A DNA stretch of 43,408 nt from CAYTTA01 sp964440655 (GCA_964440655.1 CAYTTA010000014.1:1-43408); one strand, 5' to 3'. Positions 26,514-36,264 are shown, numbered from the stretch's first letter. The notes: a model not told the origin generated them from the letters alone. Numbers and translations are program-made.

Positions 26514-28463
26514 ATGTCCGATTCGATTTCAGAAATCAATTCCAGGCCTGACTGGTATGAACGGATTCCCACCGTTTTGTATGAAGATTCCGACCAGGGA
26601 TCCCTGGCCGTGGCTGCCGAAATTGCGGAACTGATCCGCAAACGGCAGGAAGAAGGGAAAAATGCGGTCCTTGGACTGGCCACAGGCTCCACTCCCGTCA
26701 AAGTCTATGATGAGCTGATCCGCCTGCACCGACAGGAGGGACTCAGTTTCCGCAATGTCATCACCTTCAACCTGGATGAGTACTACCCGATGGAGCCGGA
26801 TGCCCTCCAGAGCTATGTCCGCTTCATGAAGGAGCACCTCTTCAATCACATCGACATACCGGAAGAGAACATCCATATCCCCTCCGGAACCATCCCCAAA
26901 GAGGAGATTGCCGCCTGGTGCGAACAGTACGAGGAGAAGATCCGCACCGCCGGAGGAATCGACATCCAGCTTCTGGGTATCGGACGGACCGGCCATATCG
27001 GATTCAACGAGCCGGGATCCCGACCCGACTCCCGGACGCGGCTCATCACGCTGGACGGAGTGACCCGCAAGGATGCGGCGAGCAACTTCTTCGGCGAGGA
27101 GTATGTGCCCAGAAACGCCATCACCATGGGTGTGGCCACCATTCTCGAAGCGCGCCGGATCCTACTCATGGCCTGGGGCGAGGGAAAGGCCTCCATCATC
27201 CGGGAGAGCGTGGAGGGTGAGGTGCGGGAGAGCATACCGGCCACCTATCTGCAGAATCACGACAACACCCTTTTTGTCCTTGATGCCGCGGCGGCAACCG
27301 AGCTTACCCGGGTAAAGACACCCTGGCTGGTCACCACCTGCGACTGGACCGATGAACTGACCCGGAAAGCGGTGGTCTGGCTCTGCAGGAAGCTTGACAA
27401 ACCGATCCTCAAGCTGACCGATGCCGATTACAATGAGAACGGAATGGGGGAGCTGCTCACCGAAGCAGGCCCCTCCTACAGCATCAACCTGAAAGTCTTC
27501 AATCAGCTTCAGAGGACCATCACCGGCTGGCCGGGGGGAAAGCCCGGGGCGGATGATACCAGCCGACCGGAACGGGCCCTGCCCCATCCCAAGCGGGTGA
27601 TCGTATTCAGCCCCCATCCGGACGACGATGTGATCTCCATGGGGGGAACGCTCATCCGGCTGGTGGAACACGGTCATGAGGTCCACGTCGCCTACCAGAC
27701 ATCAGGCAACATCGCGGTGTTTGATGATGATGTGGTCCGATACGCCGACTTTGTCACCGACTATGCCGAGGCGTTCAACCTGCCGGAGTCGGAGGTGGAT
27801 CGTCTGCTGGCCCAGATCCAACAGTTTCTGGAGAAGAAAGAGCCCGGAGATGTCGACTCCGACGAGATCAAGACGATCAAGGGACTGATCCGCCGGGGAG
27901 AAGCGAAGGCGGCGGGCCGCTATTGCGGCATTCCGGTGGAGAATCTCCATTTTCTGGACATGCCCTTCTATGAAACCGGCCGGGTGAAGAAAAACCCCCT
28001 TTCCGAAGAGGATGTCCGGATCATTGTGGGGCTCCTCCGGGAGATAAAACCCCATCAGATCTACGCGGCGGGCGATCTCTCCGACCCCCATGGTACGCAT
28101 CGCGTCTGCCTGAAGGCGATCTATGAAGCTCTGGAAATCTGCAGGGAGGATGAGTGGATCGGGGAGTGCCGGGTCTGGCTCTACAGGGGAGCATGGCAGG
28201 AGTGGGACATCAACGAGATTGAGATGGCTGTCCCCCTCAGCCCGATGGAACTGGAAAAAAAGCGAAAGGCGATCTTTAAGCATCAGTCCCAGAAAGATCG
28301 CCCTCCATTCCCCGGTAGTGACAAAAGGGAGTTCTGGCAACGCTCCGAGGACCGGAACCGCGGGACTGCAATGCTCTACGACAAGCTGGGGCTGGCCGAA
28401 TATGAGGCGATCGAAGCATTCGTGGAGTACCGTACCGGGTACCTCTTCAACAAGAAGAGATAA
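26514..28463 (+). CDS. Glucosamine-6-phosphate deaminase fused to PIG-L-type deacetylase domain
   Basis: A 649-residue two-domain protein. Residues of about 15-270 are a NagB deaminase/isomerase: LGLATGSTPVKVYDELI, D88 in NLDEYYPM (general base) and GIGRTGHIGFNEP. H161 and E166 fit E. coli H143 and E148, but the position of D141 is T159. Residues of about 360-620 are a PIG-L/LmbE-type zinc hydrolase with HPDDD (H368, D370, D371) and HGTH (H526, H529). The first domain converts GlcN6P to fructose-6-phosphate and ammonia; the second may deacetylate an N-acetyl sugar or derivative, so one chain could replace NagA plus NagB. Such fusions are known in Bacteroidota. ATG 26469 is an alternative start. 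Confidence 0.88.
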   Translation: MSDSISEINSRPDWYERIPTVLYEDSDQGSLAVAAEIAELIRKRQEEGKNAVLGLATGSTPVKVYDELIRLHRQEGLSFRNVITFNLDEYYPMEPDALQSYVRFMKEHLFNHIDIPEENIHIPSGTIPKEEIAAWCEQYEEKIRTAGGIDIQLLGIGRTGHIGFNEPGSRPDSRTRLITLDGVTRKDAASNFFGEEYVPRNAITMGVATILEARRILLMAWGEGKASIIRESVEGEVRESIPATYLQNHDNTLFVLDAAAATELTRVKTPWLVTTCDWTDELTRKAVVWLCRKLDKPILKLTDADYNENGMGELLTEAGPSYSINLKVFNQLQRTITGWPGGKPGADDTSRPERALPHPKRVIVFSPHPDDDVISMGGTLIRLVEHGHEVHVAYQTSGNIAVFDDDVVRYADFVTDYAEAFNLPESEVDRLLAQIQQFLEKKEPGDVDSDEIKTIKGLIRRGEAKAAGRYCGIPVENLHFLDMPFYETGRVKKNPLSEEDVRIIVGLLREIKPHQIYAAGDLSDPHGTHRVCLKAIYEALEICREDEWIGECRVWLYRGAWQEWDINEIEMAVPLSPMELEKKRKAIFKHQSQKDRPPFPGSDKREFWQRSEDRNRGTAMLYDKLGLAEYEAIEAFVEYRTGYLFNKKR

Positions 28464-28575
28464 CGGCGCCCTGCTGCGGGTGCTCGCCACGAGCCGGACT
28501 GGAGAGAGATAGCGGGTCTCACGGAATGATAAACGCGACCCGAAAGGGGATTCCCGCAGGGTGGGCGGAGAACAA

Positions 28576-31374
28576 TCAGTGAGCGTCGAGCCAGTTCTCC
28601 GCCACACCCAGATCCACCTTGAGGGGTACCTCAAGCGGGAAGGCCTCCTGCATGAGGCGGCGGATCTCCGGCACCAGGCTCTCCGTCTCCTCTTCGTGAA
28701 TCTCGAAGATCAGCTCGTCATGCACCTGCAGCAGCATCCGGGTGCGCATGGCGCGCTCCCGCAGGAATCTCTCGATCCGTATCATGGCGATCTTGATGAT
28801 ATCCGCCGCGGTGCCCTGGATCGGCATGTTGATGGCCGTCCTTTCGGCAAAGCTCCTCACGTTCCAGTTGCGCGAACGGATGTCGGGAATGTAGCGGCGC
28901 CGGCCCAGCAGCGTCTTCACGTAGCCATGCTCCCGGGCGAACTCCTTGCTTTTTTCGATATACTCCTGCACACCCGGAAACCGCTCGAAATATTGCCGGA
29001 TCATCTCTCCCCCCTCGGCCGGCGTGATCCCCAGCCTTGAGGCGAGTCCGTAGGAACTCACCCCGTAGGGGATGCCGAAGTTGACCTCCTTGGCCTTGCG
29101 CCGATGGTCGGAGGTGACCTCACTCAGATCCCTCAGGCCAAAGATCTCACGCGCCGCCCGGGCATGGATATCCTCATCGTTCAGGAACGCCCGGATCATG
29201 TTCTCATCTCCCGAGATCGATGCGATCACCCGGAGCTCGATCTGCGAGTAGTCGGCGGCCAGTATCCGGTATCCCTCCTCGGGAATGAACGCCTTCCGGA
29301 TCTCCCGTCCTCGTTCGGTCCGGATCGGAATGTTCTGAAGGTTGGGATTGGAGGAGGAGAGCCGTCCGGTTGCGGCCACTGTCTGGTTGAAACTGGTATG
29401 CACCCGCCCGGTCTCTTCGCGGATAAGCCGGGGAAGCGCATCGACATAGGTCGATTTGAGCTTGCTCAGGCTCCGGTAGTCCAGTACGAGACCGGGAACC
29501 TCATGATGATGCGCCAGGTCGGTCAGGACCGATTCCGCTGTGGAGTACTGCCCGGTGCGGGTCTTCTTCCCGGCCGGGATCCCCATTTTTTCAAACAGGA
29601 CCTCCCCGAGCTGCTGCGGGGAGTTGAGGTTGAACTCTTCGCCGGTCTTTTCAAAAATCTCCTGCTCGAGACGGTTCATATCCCGCTCCAGCTCGACCGA
29701 GAACCTCTCGAGCATCTCCCGGTCGATCTTCACACCGGCGAGCTCCATTCCGGCCAGCACCTCCATGAGAGGGAAATCAACTTCCCGTGCGATCCGGTCC
29801 AGTTCATCCTCCTCAAGCTTCTGCTCCAGCACTTTCCAGAGCCTCAGGGTGATATCGGCATCCTCGCAGGCATAGGGGACGACCTGCTTCCAGGGGATCT
29901 CGCTCATTTTCTTCTGGCTGCGGCCGGAACCGATCAGCTGCTGAATGGGGATCGGTTCGTACTGAAGGTACTTCCTGGAGAGACTCTCCATATTGAGGCG
30001 CTGTGCCGCATCGATCAGATAGGCTGCAACCATCGTGCAAAACACTTCCCCCCGGATCCGGATGCCGGCCTGGCGGAGGAGCAGGGTGTCGTACTTGTAA
30101 TTGTGCGCAATCTTCAGGGACTCTTCTTTTTCGAAAAGTGGCCGGATCAGAGGGATCACCTTCTCTTCGGGAAGGGCGCCCTCCACGTTGACCGGAATAT
30201 ACCAGGCCTGTCCTACCCTGGCTGAGAGAGAGACCCCCACCAGCATGGCCCCGATCGGATCCTCCGAATCGGTTTCCGTATCGAAACAGATCCGCTCTTC
30301 GGGAAGAAGCTGCTCCACCACCCGGCGGATCTCCTCCTCGCTGGCGGCCGCACTGTACTCTACCTCCTCCCCGTTGAAACGTCCCGGCTCGGGACCCGAT
30401 GGAGAGGAAATACCCGCACCGGCTCCTGCGGCCGCGCCGGCTCCTGCTCCCGTGGCGGCAGCGCCCGTGCCGAATAGATCGGTCTGCCCTCCCTCCCCCT
30501 GTGTCTCAAGGTATTTCCGGGTCAGGGTCCGGAACTCCATCCTCCGGAAGAACTCGACGAGTCTGGCCCGGTCGGGACCATTCCACTCTAGCGACTCCCA
30601 CTCCACCACGCCGGGCACGTCGGTCTTGATCGTCACCATCCGCTTGGCATGGAGCGCCTGCTCCTTGAAATGGGTGAGCCCCTCCCGGTAGGTCTTCGAT
30701 TTCATCTCCGGAGCCGCCTCGATCGCCTTCTCCAGAGATCCATACTTCTCGATCAGTTTCGGAGCCCCCTTCTTGCCGATGCCGGGCACCCCCGGAATAT
30801 TGTCGGAAGCATCCCCGATACAGGCCAGCACGTCGGTCACTTTGTCGGGGTAGACCCCGAAATACTCCTTTACCCCTTCCGGATCGATCCGGACAAACCC
30901 TCCGTTTCGATTGTCCGGTTTGATGATGGTGACATGTCCCTGCACCAGCTGCATGAAATCCTTGTCGGGAGTAACCAGGAAGACCTCGACATCCTCCTCT
31001 TTGGCCTGATGCGCCAGGGTTCCGATGATGTCGTCGGCTTCGTAGCCATCCTGCTCCAGGTTCCGGATACCGAACGCATCGACCATCTCCTTGATGAGAG
31101 GAATACCCACCGTGAGGTCCTCCGGCTGAGGCGGCCGGTTTGCCTTGTAGCTCTCGTCCAGCTCATGGCGGAAGGTGGGAGCGCTCGTATCCCAGACCAC
31201 CGAGATATGGGTCGGTTTCTCCTCTTCGAGCAACTTGACAAGCGTATTGGCAAATCCGAGGATGGGGCCGGTCGGAATGCCTTCAGAGTTACGGAGCTGG
31301 CTTCGGATAAAAGCGAAATGGGCCCGGTAGGCCAGGGCCATCCCGTCCAGTAAAAACAGTTTTTCCTTCGACAT
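28576..31374 (-). CDS. polA: DNA polymerase I
   Basis: A 932-residue full-length Pol I. The N-terminal 5' nuclease (1-290) has LLDGMALAYRAHFAF and the aspartate cluster VTPDKDF. An alanine/glycine-rich linker (about 305-325, repeated AGA) separates it from an intact 3'-5' exonuclease (FDTETD, D365 and E367). The polymerase domain carries motif A DYSQIELR (D708) and motif C HDELIFE (D886). It fills repair gaps and removes RNA primers. The start at 31374 gives MSKEKLFLLDG, the usual start. It lies 57 bp downstream of a secreted-protein gene on the same strand and is convergent with the NagB fusion. Confidence 0.97.
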   Translation of the reverse strand: MSKEKLFLLDGMALAYRAHFAFIRSQLRNSEGIPTGPILGFANTLVKLLEEEKPTHISVVWDTSAPTFRHELDESYKANRPPQPEDLTVGIPLIKEMVDAFGIRNLEQDGYEADDIIGTLAHQAKEEDVEVFLVTPDKDFMQLVQGHVTIIKPDNRNGGFVRIDPEGVKEYFGVYPDKVTDVLACIGDASDNIPGVPGIGKKGAPKLIEKYGSLEKAIEAAPEMKSKTYREGLTHFKEQALHAKRMVTIKTDVPGVVEWESLEWNGPDRARLVEFFRRMEFRTLTRKYLETQGEGGQTDLFGTGAAATGAGAGAAAGAGAGISSPSGPEPGRFNGEEVEYSAAASEEEIRRVVEQLLPEERICFDTETDSEDPIGAMLVGVSLSARVGQAWYIPVNVEGALPEEKVIPLIRPLFEKEESLKIAHNYKYDTLLLRQAGIRIRGEVFCTMVAAYLIDAAQRLNMESLSRKYLQYEPIPIQQLIGSGRSQKKMSEIPWKQVVPYACEDADITLRLWKVLEQKLEEDELDRIAREVDFPLMEVLAGMELAGVKIDREMLERFSVELERDMNRLEQEIFEKTGEEFNLNSPQQLGEVLFEKMGIPAGKKTRTGQYSTAESVLTDLAHHHEVPGLVLDYRSLSKLKSTYVDALPRLIREETGRVHTSFNQTVAATGRLSSSNPNLQNIPIRTERGREIRKAFIPEEGYRILAADYSQIELRVIASISGDENMIRAFLNDEDIHARAAREIFGLRDLSEVTSDHRRKAKEVNFGIPYGVSSYGLASRLGITPAEGGEMIRQYFERFPGVQEYIEKSKEFAREHGYVKTLLGRRRYIPDIRSRNWNVRSFAERTAINMPIQGTAADIIKIAMIRIERFLRERAMRTRMLLQVHDELIFEIHEEETESLVPEIRRLMQEAFPLEVPLKVDLGVAENWLDAH

Positions 31375-31431
31375 GATCGAGCGGCAGAATGATTCAAGAG
31401 AGAGGGGACAAGATAGAAAAAATATGCCCTG

Positions 31432-33948
31432 TTATCGAATCAGCGTCATTTTTCTGCTCTGGACACCGTCGGGGGAGATCATCCTGAATATGTAGATTCC
31501 GCTTGCAAGACCCGATGCATCGACCCGGAGCCGGTGAAGACCGGTCGTCGCGGGTCCGTTGAAAATCTCCCGTACCTGCCGGCCCAGAAGATCGTGCAGA
31601 GTAATGTTCAGTTCGGAGGGACGGGGCACGCTGAACTCGATCACGGTCTCTCCATAGGAGGGATTGGGATAGTTGGGAAGCAGGACAAACAGCTCCGAGA
31701 CAGGAGGATCGGGAAAATCGGGCACCTCCAGTTCGGGACTCCCCACCACACTGGCCGAAAGAAGCATATTGAGGTTGTACCTCTCCCTCGGCGGAGTTTC
31801 GCTTTCATCCACAAAGAAGAGCGACCCCCAGCGAACCACTCCATCCCTGCGCTCTCCGAAAAGTGTTCTCGGGGGGTAGTAGCGCGGATCGTCCGGAACC
31901 GGCTCGGGTGTCCCCCGGTCAAATAGAAATTCCATGTAAAATCCACCCCGGTCCTCGACCAGTTCGATCGATATGAAATACTCCCTGCCCGCCTCCACAA
32001 GCCACTCGCTGCTGTTCACCCCGATGAAATTGACTCCCGAAGCAACATCATGGGTGGTGAAGGGCTGAGCGGCAATTGGTTCCCCGGGAATCCATCCGGT
32101 ACCATCGAGGGTCGGAACCGCCTCTCTGAGCACCAGCTCCGCCACTCCTTCTCCCTGCACCGCATTGGTGTGGTGATTGAGGGTAAAGGAGACGTTTCGT
32201 ACCGCTCCGTCAAACTCCGGCGAGATCCGTACGGCATAGCTGAAGAGAGAGTCCCAGGGGAGCGGAGACTGGACACCCGCTTCCCCGTGATAGCTCAGCT
32301 GGCGGGCAACAAGACCCGATGGGGTCCAGTCGGCGTGATAGGTGAAAGTCCGGACCTCATCCGGCGTGCTCCTCTCCCCGTTCGGTGTACCGTTCACCGA
32401 TACCAGCACGATCTCCTCGTAGGGCCCCCCGCTCAGCTGCCAGATCCCTTCCCCGGCCGTCTGCTCCTGATAGCCGCTCTCCCCGGGAAGCCGCCAGAGG
32501 AGGTGGTGGTGAATTCCTCCGCCCTGGAGTATCTCCAGCCGCAGCTCCTCCACCCCGAACCACTGCGTATAGAGCGCGCCTCCGAAGCCGATCTCCTCCT
32601 GGTGGTCGCGCACCCAGGGTTGGGAGGCGGCGTGATAGATCCGGCCGGGATTGGAGACCTGCAGTCCGGCAAACTGAGGCCGGCTGAAACCGTAGGGTCC
32701 GCCCTCCACCAGGTTGTTCCCATAGGCCGACAGCCAGAAACCGGTAAAAAAATCGGAGAGAGGGATCCCCGACTCCGACAAGATCTCCTCATAGGCGGCG
32801 TCATTGAAACGGCTGCTGCGCGTGAGGGATCCGGCCTGGAGGGGACCGACCCGCTCGGCCAGGTAGCTGTGGAGCAGCTGGGCCCTCTGGTAGTCATAAA
32901 GAACCGTCTCCCCTCCCTCCTCCTGCCGGAAGCGGTAGATCCATCTCTCGGCTCCTTCAACATTGCCGCTCACCTCCCGACCGGAGTCGAGAAAGTTCAT
33001 CGCCCTCGCCTCGAAACCCGCCAGGATCTCGGCCAGCTCCGACTGCCCCTCATTCTGAAAAAGGGAGATCCCCCCGCCTTCGCCGGCTTCCATGTGCTGA
33101 ATGGCGTAATTGGCCTGTATCAGATGCTGAAACTCATGAATGACGGTGTTGAGCCGGTTGTGGTGAAAAGGATTTCCCTCGCGGTAGATTCCCGGAGTGG
33201 AGCTGATGTAGAGGATATCGGCAAAATTGCTCTCCGGAATCACATCGGGGGAGACAAGATTGACCGGATCGAAGAATCCGGCAATGAAGACCGGCTGCTC
33301 GGGTGGATTGTATCCATCCTCGATCTCGGTAATGAGGATCCGGATGATACCAGATCCGTCCACGTCGGGCGGGTCCCCGAAGATCTCCTTTCCAATCCCG
33401 ATCACCCCCAGCCCCGGATCGATGGAAAAGGGGGGCGTTTCCCGGATCAGACCGTCCATGATCTCGTCGAGAATGGTCTCGGTGATGCGGCCGGGCCCGA
33501 GCTCGGCGCTCTCCACCCAGAGTTCAACCCCTTCCCCGGTCCGTTTCAGTTCAAACTCCTTCCGGTCGAAGACCGGACTCTGATCACTGCTCTGCACGGG
33601 ATTGCGGACATAAAACTCCTCCAGATCCCCGATCTGATAGGGCTGCCTGCGCGGTGCGGGCGGAAGGGTTTCCATGCTGCGGCCTTCCTGCCGGTCCGCG
33701 CGGCGGCGTTCCGCCCGTCGTTTTTCCGCCATCCAGCGCAAAGCGTACCGCCCCTGTTCGGAATCAAGGAGCTCAAGGGTGTAGTGGCGCTCTTTGTCAG
33801 TGGTTCTGCCGGTCTCTCTCGCCGTCCCGATCAGCTCGGGACCCTTCACTCCACGCTCCTGCACGACCGCCCCCTGGCCAATAAGAGCGGAAGGGAGCAG
33901 CAGGAAGAAGATCAGCAGACGGGCAGTCAGCGGCAGCTTCAGAGGCAT
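31432..33948 (-). CDS. Secreted HEFQH metallopeptidase-like protein with T9SS sorting domain
   Basis: An 838-residue exported protein. A signal peptide (about 25 residues, ending ALIGQG) is followed by an Arg/Glu-rich region, then a gluzincin-like motif HEFQH (271-275). Downstream NEGQSELAE could give the third zinc ligand (E), as in the M30/hyicolysin-like group. The centre is rich in beta-type sequence without a named match. The C-terminal 80 residues (from N759, NYPNPSYGET ... GLASGIYIFRM) are a type A sorting domain of the type IX secretion system. It is probably released or anchored on the cell surface and digests proteins. ATG 33948 is preferred over 34023 because it starts at the signal peptide. 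Peptidase activity is inferred. Confidence 0.75.
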   Translation of the reverse strand: MPLKLPLTARLLIFFLLLPSALIGQGAVVQERGVKGPELIGTARETGRTTDKERHYTLELLDSEQGRYALRWMAEKRRAERRRADRQEGRSMETLPPAPRRQPYQIGDLEEFYVRNPVQSSDQSPVFDRKEFELKRTGEGVELWVESAELGPGRITETILDEIMDGLIRETPPFSIDPGLGVIGIGKEIFGDPPDVDGSGIIRILITEIEDGYNPPEQPVFIAGFFDPVNLVSPDVIPESNFADILYISSTPGIYREGNPFHHNRLNTVIHEFQHLIQANYAIQHMEAGEGGGISLFQNEGQSELAEILAGFEARAMNFLDSGREVSGNVEGAERWIYRFRQEEGGETVLYDYQRAQLLHSYLAERVGPLQAGSLTRSSRFNDAAYEEILSESGIPLSDFFTGFWLSAYGNNLVEGGPYGFSRPQFAGLQVSNPGRIYHAASQPWVRDHQEEIGFGGALYTQWFGVEELRLEILQGGGIHHHLLWRLPGESGYQEQTAGEGIWQLSGGPYEEIVLVSVNGTPNGERSTPDEVRTFTYHADWTPSGLVARQLSYHGEAGVQSPLPWDSLFSYAVRISPEFDGAVRNVSFTLNHHTNAVQGEGVAELVLREAVPTLDGTGWIPGEPIAAQPFTTHDVASGVNFIGVNSSEWLVEAGREYFISIELVEDRGGFYMEFLFDRGTPEPVPDDPRYYPPRTLFGERRDGVVRWGSLFFVDESETPPRERYNLNMLLSASVVGSPELEVPDFPDPPVSELFVLLPNYPNPSYGETVIEFSVPRPSELNITLHDLLGRQVREIFNGPATTGLHRLRVDASGLASGIYIFRMISPDGVQSRKMTLIR

Positions 33949-34062
33949 CGGGAGTCCGAGAGCAAATAGTGGTAGGTGACGGAGTTCCATCGAAGATAAG
34001 AACTTCCGCAGACCGGTCTCCATTCCATGGCCGGATTGTTATCGGATGGATCTGGCTGCCCT

Positions 34063-34130
34063 GCCCTGCCCCGCCGGATCAGAGGAAGACCGGATGAAAG
34101 CGGCTGCCCTGCCCCGCCGGATCAGAGGAA
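34063..34130. repeat. 25-bp direct repeat, two copies
   Basis: A 25-base block beginning gccctgccccgccggatcag occurs exactly at 34063-34087 and 34106-34130, 43 bp apart. It lies between the stop of transketolase and the start of the secreted peptidase gene, both on the minus strand. It could be a slippage duplication or two regulatory boxes; neither copy forms a good terminator. Confidence 0.8.
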
Positions 34131-34145
34131 ATCGGAACCGGAGGC

Positions 34146-36161
34146 TTAGCCGATAAGCCTGCCTGCCTCCTCCACAATCCGCTCTGTGGTGATCCCGAGA
34201 TGGCGGTAGACTTCCTGGTAGGGGGCTGATTCACCAAACCGGTCGATGCCGATCGCCACACCCTGATCACCCACCCAGCGATGCCAACCCATCGTGCAGC
34301 CCGCCTCGATCGAGATACGACGGCGGACGGCCGGAGGAAGCACTTTATCACGGTACTCCTGCGGCTGTCTCGCAAAAAGCTCCATGGAGGGCATGCTCAC
34401 CACACGGGTCGGGACACCATCCCCGTTGAGCCGGGCCGCGGCTTCCAGGGCAAGACTCACTTCCGATCCGGTGGCGATCAGTATCAGTTCCGGCGAACCG
34501 GTATCGGCTTCCTGCAGGATGTAGGCTCCCCGTTCGGTCATCGATGCGGAGGCATAATCGGGTCGATCCAGTGTGGGAAGCGCCTGGCGGGTCAGGGCAA
34601 GGATTGTCGGTCCCTCCATGTTTTCGATCGCCAGTTTCCAGGCCCAGGCCGTCTCGTTCGCATCGGCCGGACGCAGTACCAGTGTACGGGGGATCGCACG
34701 AAGGGAGGCGAGATGTTCAATGGGCTGATGCGTGGGGCCATCCTCTCCCAGTCCGATGCTGTCGTGTGTGAGCACGAAGATGGAGGGGATTCTTGAAAGT
34801 GCCGCCAGGCGGATGGAAGGGCGCATGTAGTCGGAAAAGACAAGGAAAGTCCCGCCGAATGGGATCACCCCTCCGTGGAGTGCCATCCCGTTCATCGCAG
34901 CGGCCATGGCATGCTCCCGCACCCCGTAGTGGATATTCCTTCCATGGTAGGATCCGGCCTGGAAACTCTCCTCACCCTTCAGATGGGTCAGGTTGCTCCC
35001 CGTCAGGTCGGCCGAACCGCCAACCAGCATCGGGATGTGCGGGGAGAGTGCATTAAGGACCTTCCCGGAGGAGGCGCGGGTTGCAATCCCCTTTTCATCG
35101 GGTTCAAACCGGGGCAAGATGTTTTCCAACTCCTCGGGCAGGGTCCGCGAGATCTGCCGCTCAAATCCTTCCGCTTCCGAAGGGTGGCTCTTCCGGAACG
35201 ATTCAAGCTGTTCCTTCCACCGGTTCTCCTGCTCCTCTCCCGTACGGAGTGCCGTGCGAAAATGATCCAGCACCTCCGGGGCGATATGAAAACGCTTGTC
35301 TGGATCCATCCCGAGGGCGATCTTGGTCAGACGCGCCTCTTCCTCTCCCAGAGGAGCGCCGTGGGAGTCGGCACTGTCCTGCTTGTTCGGGCTTCCATAA
35401 CCGATATGGGTCCGGCAGACGATCAGCGACGGACGGTCCGTCACCTGCTGGGCCTTCCGGATCGCCTCTTCAATCTCCTCCCGGTTGTGCCCGTCTGTTG
35501 TATCGACATGCCATCCGTAGGCTTCAAAGCGTTTTGCCACATCCTCGGTAAAGGAAAGATCGGTCGAGCCGTCGATCGAGATCCGGTTCGAATCGTAGAG
35601 ATAGATCAGTTTACCCAGCTTGAGGTGACCGGCCAGGGAGGCGGCTTCATGGGTGATCCCCTCCATCAGATCTCCATCACTGACAATGGCATAGGTATAG
35701 TGATCCACCAGTCCGGGCGCCAGGGTGTTGAACCGGGCTGCCAGATGAGCCTCGGCCATCGCCATGCCCACTCCGGTGGCGAATCCCTGACCGAGAGGCC
35801 CGGTCGTGGTCTCCACTCCGGGAGTCATTCCCACTTCAGGGTGGCCGGGAGTCCGGCTGTGCAGCTGACGGAAATTCTTCAGCTCGCTCAGCGGAAGGTC
35901 GTAACCGGTAAGGTGCAGCAGGCTGTAGAGAAGCATGGAGCCGTGGCCTGCCGAAAGGATAAAACGGTCCCGATTGAACCAGTCGGGGTTTGCCGGATTG
36001 TGCTTCAGAAACCTTGTCCAGAGAACGTAGGCAACATCCGCCATGCCCATGGGCATGCCGGGGTGTCCCGATCGGGCGGCCTCAACGGCATCGATAGAAA
36101 GAGTTCGGAGGGTGTTTACAGCTGCCTGATCCAGAGTAGGATCGATAATCTGTTCCTGCAT
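34146..36161 (-). CDS. tkt: Transketolase
   Basis: A 671-residue TPP enzyme exchanging two-carbon units between sugar phosphates in the non-oxidative pentose phosphate pathway. The opening ARSGHPGMPMG, the FILSAGHGSMLLYSLLHL segment, the TPP-binding DGDLMEGITHEA ... LIYLYDSN motif, the central RASSGKVL, and the domain II TFLVFSDYMRPS and LTHDSIGLGEDGPTHQP stretches are all present. Length is usual. The gene stands alone on the minus strand behind a terminator of the TPR gene, with a nested inverted repeat in its 5' region. TAG stop at 34146. Confidence 0.97.
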   Translation of the reverse strand: MQEQIIDPTLDQAAVNTLRTLSIDAVEAARSGHPGMPMGMADVAYVLWTRFLKHNPANPDWFNRDRFILSAGHGSMLLYSLLHLTGYDLPLSELKNFRQLHSRTPGHPEVGMTPGVETTTGPLGQGFATGVGMAMAEAHLAARFNTLAPGLVDHYTYAIVSDGDLMEGITHEAASLAGHLKLGKLIYLYDSNRISIDGSTDLSFTEDVAKRFEAYGWHVDTTDGHNREEIEEAIRKAQQVTDRPSLIVCRTHIGYGSPNKQDSADSHGAPLGEEEARLTKIALGMDPDKRFHIAPEVLDHFRTALRTGEEQENRWKEQLESFRKSHPSEAEGFERQISRTLPEELENILPRFEPDEKGIATRASSGKVLNALSPHIPMLVGGSADLTGSNLTHLKGEESFQAGSYHGRNIHYGVREHAMAAAMNGMALHGGVIPFGGTFLVFSDYMRPSIRLAALSRIPSIFVLTHDSIGLGEDGPTHQPIEHLASLRAIPRTLVLRPADANETAWAWKLAIENMEGPTILALTRQALPTLDRPDYASASMTERGAYILQEADTGSPELILIATGSEVSLALEAAARLNGDGVPTRVVSMPSMELFARQPQEYRDKVLPPAVRRRISIEAGCTMGWHRWVGDQGVAIGIDRFGESAPYQEVYRHLGITTERIVEEAGRLIG

Positions 36162-36227
36162 GAAGACGGGGGATGAGTCCGGATTAGAAGAAGATATGAA
36201 TGTGAAAAACCGACGTTACTACAGAAA

Positions 36228-36264
36228 AACGGGCGTTTGCCTGCAAACACCGGCATGGCCCGTT
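36228..36264. promoter_or_regulatory. Nested inverted repeats upstream of transketolase
   Basis: An outer 7-bp pair aacgggc (36228-36234) / gcccgtt (36258-36264) encloses the palindrome gtttgc-ct-gcaaac (36235-36248). It lies 67 bp ahead of the transketolase ATG on the minus strand and could be an operator or a leader hairpin. Confidence 0.4.
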
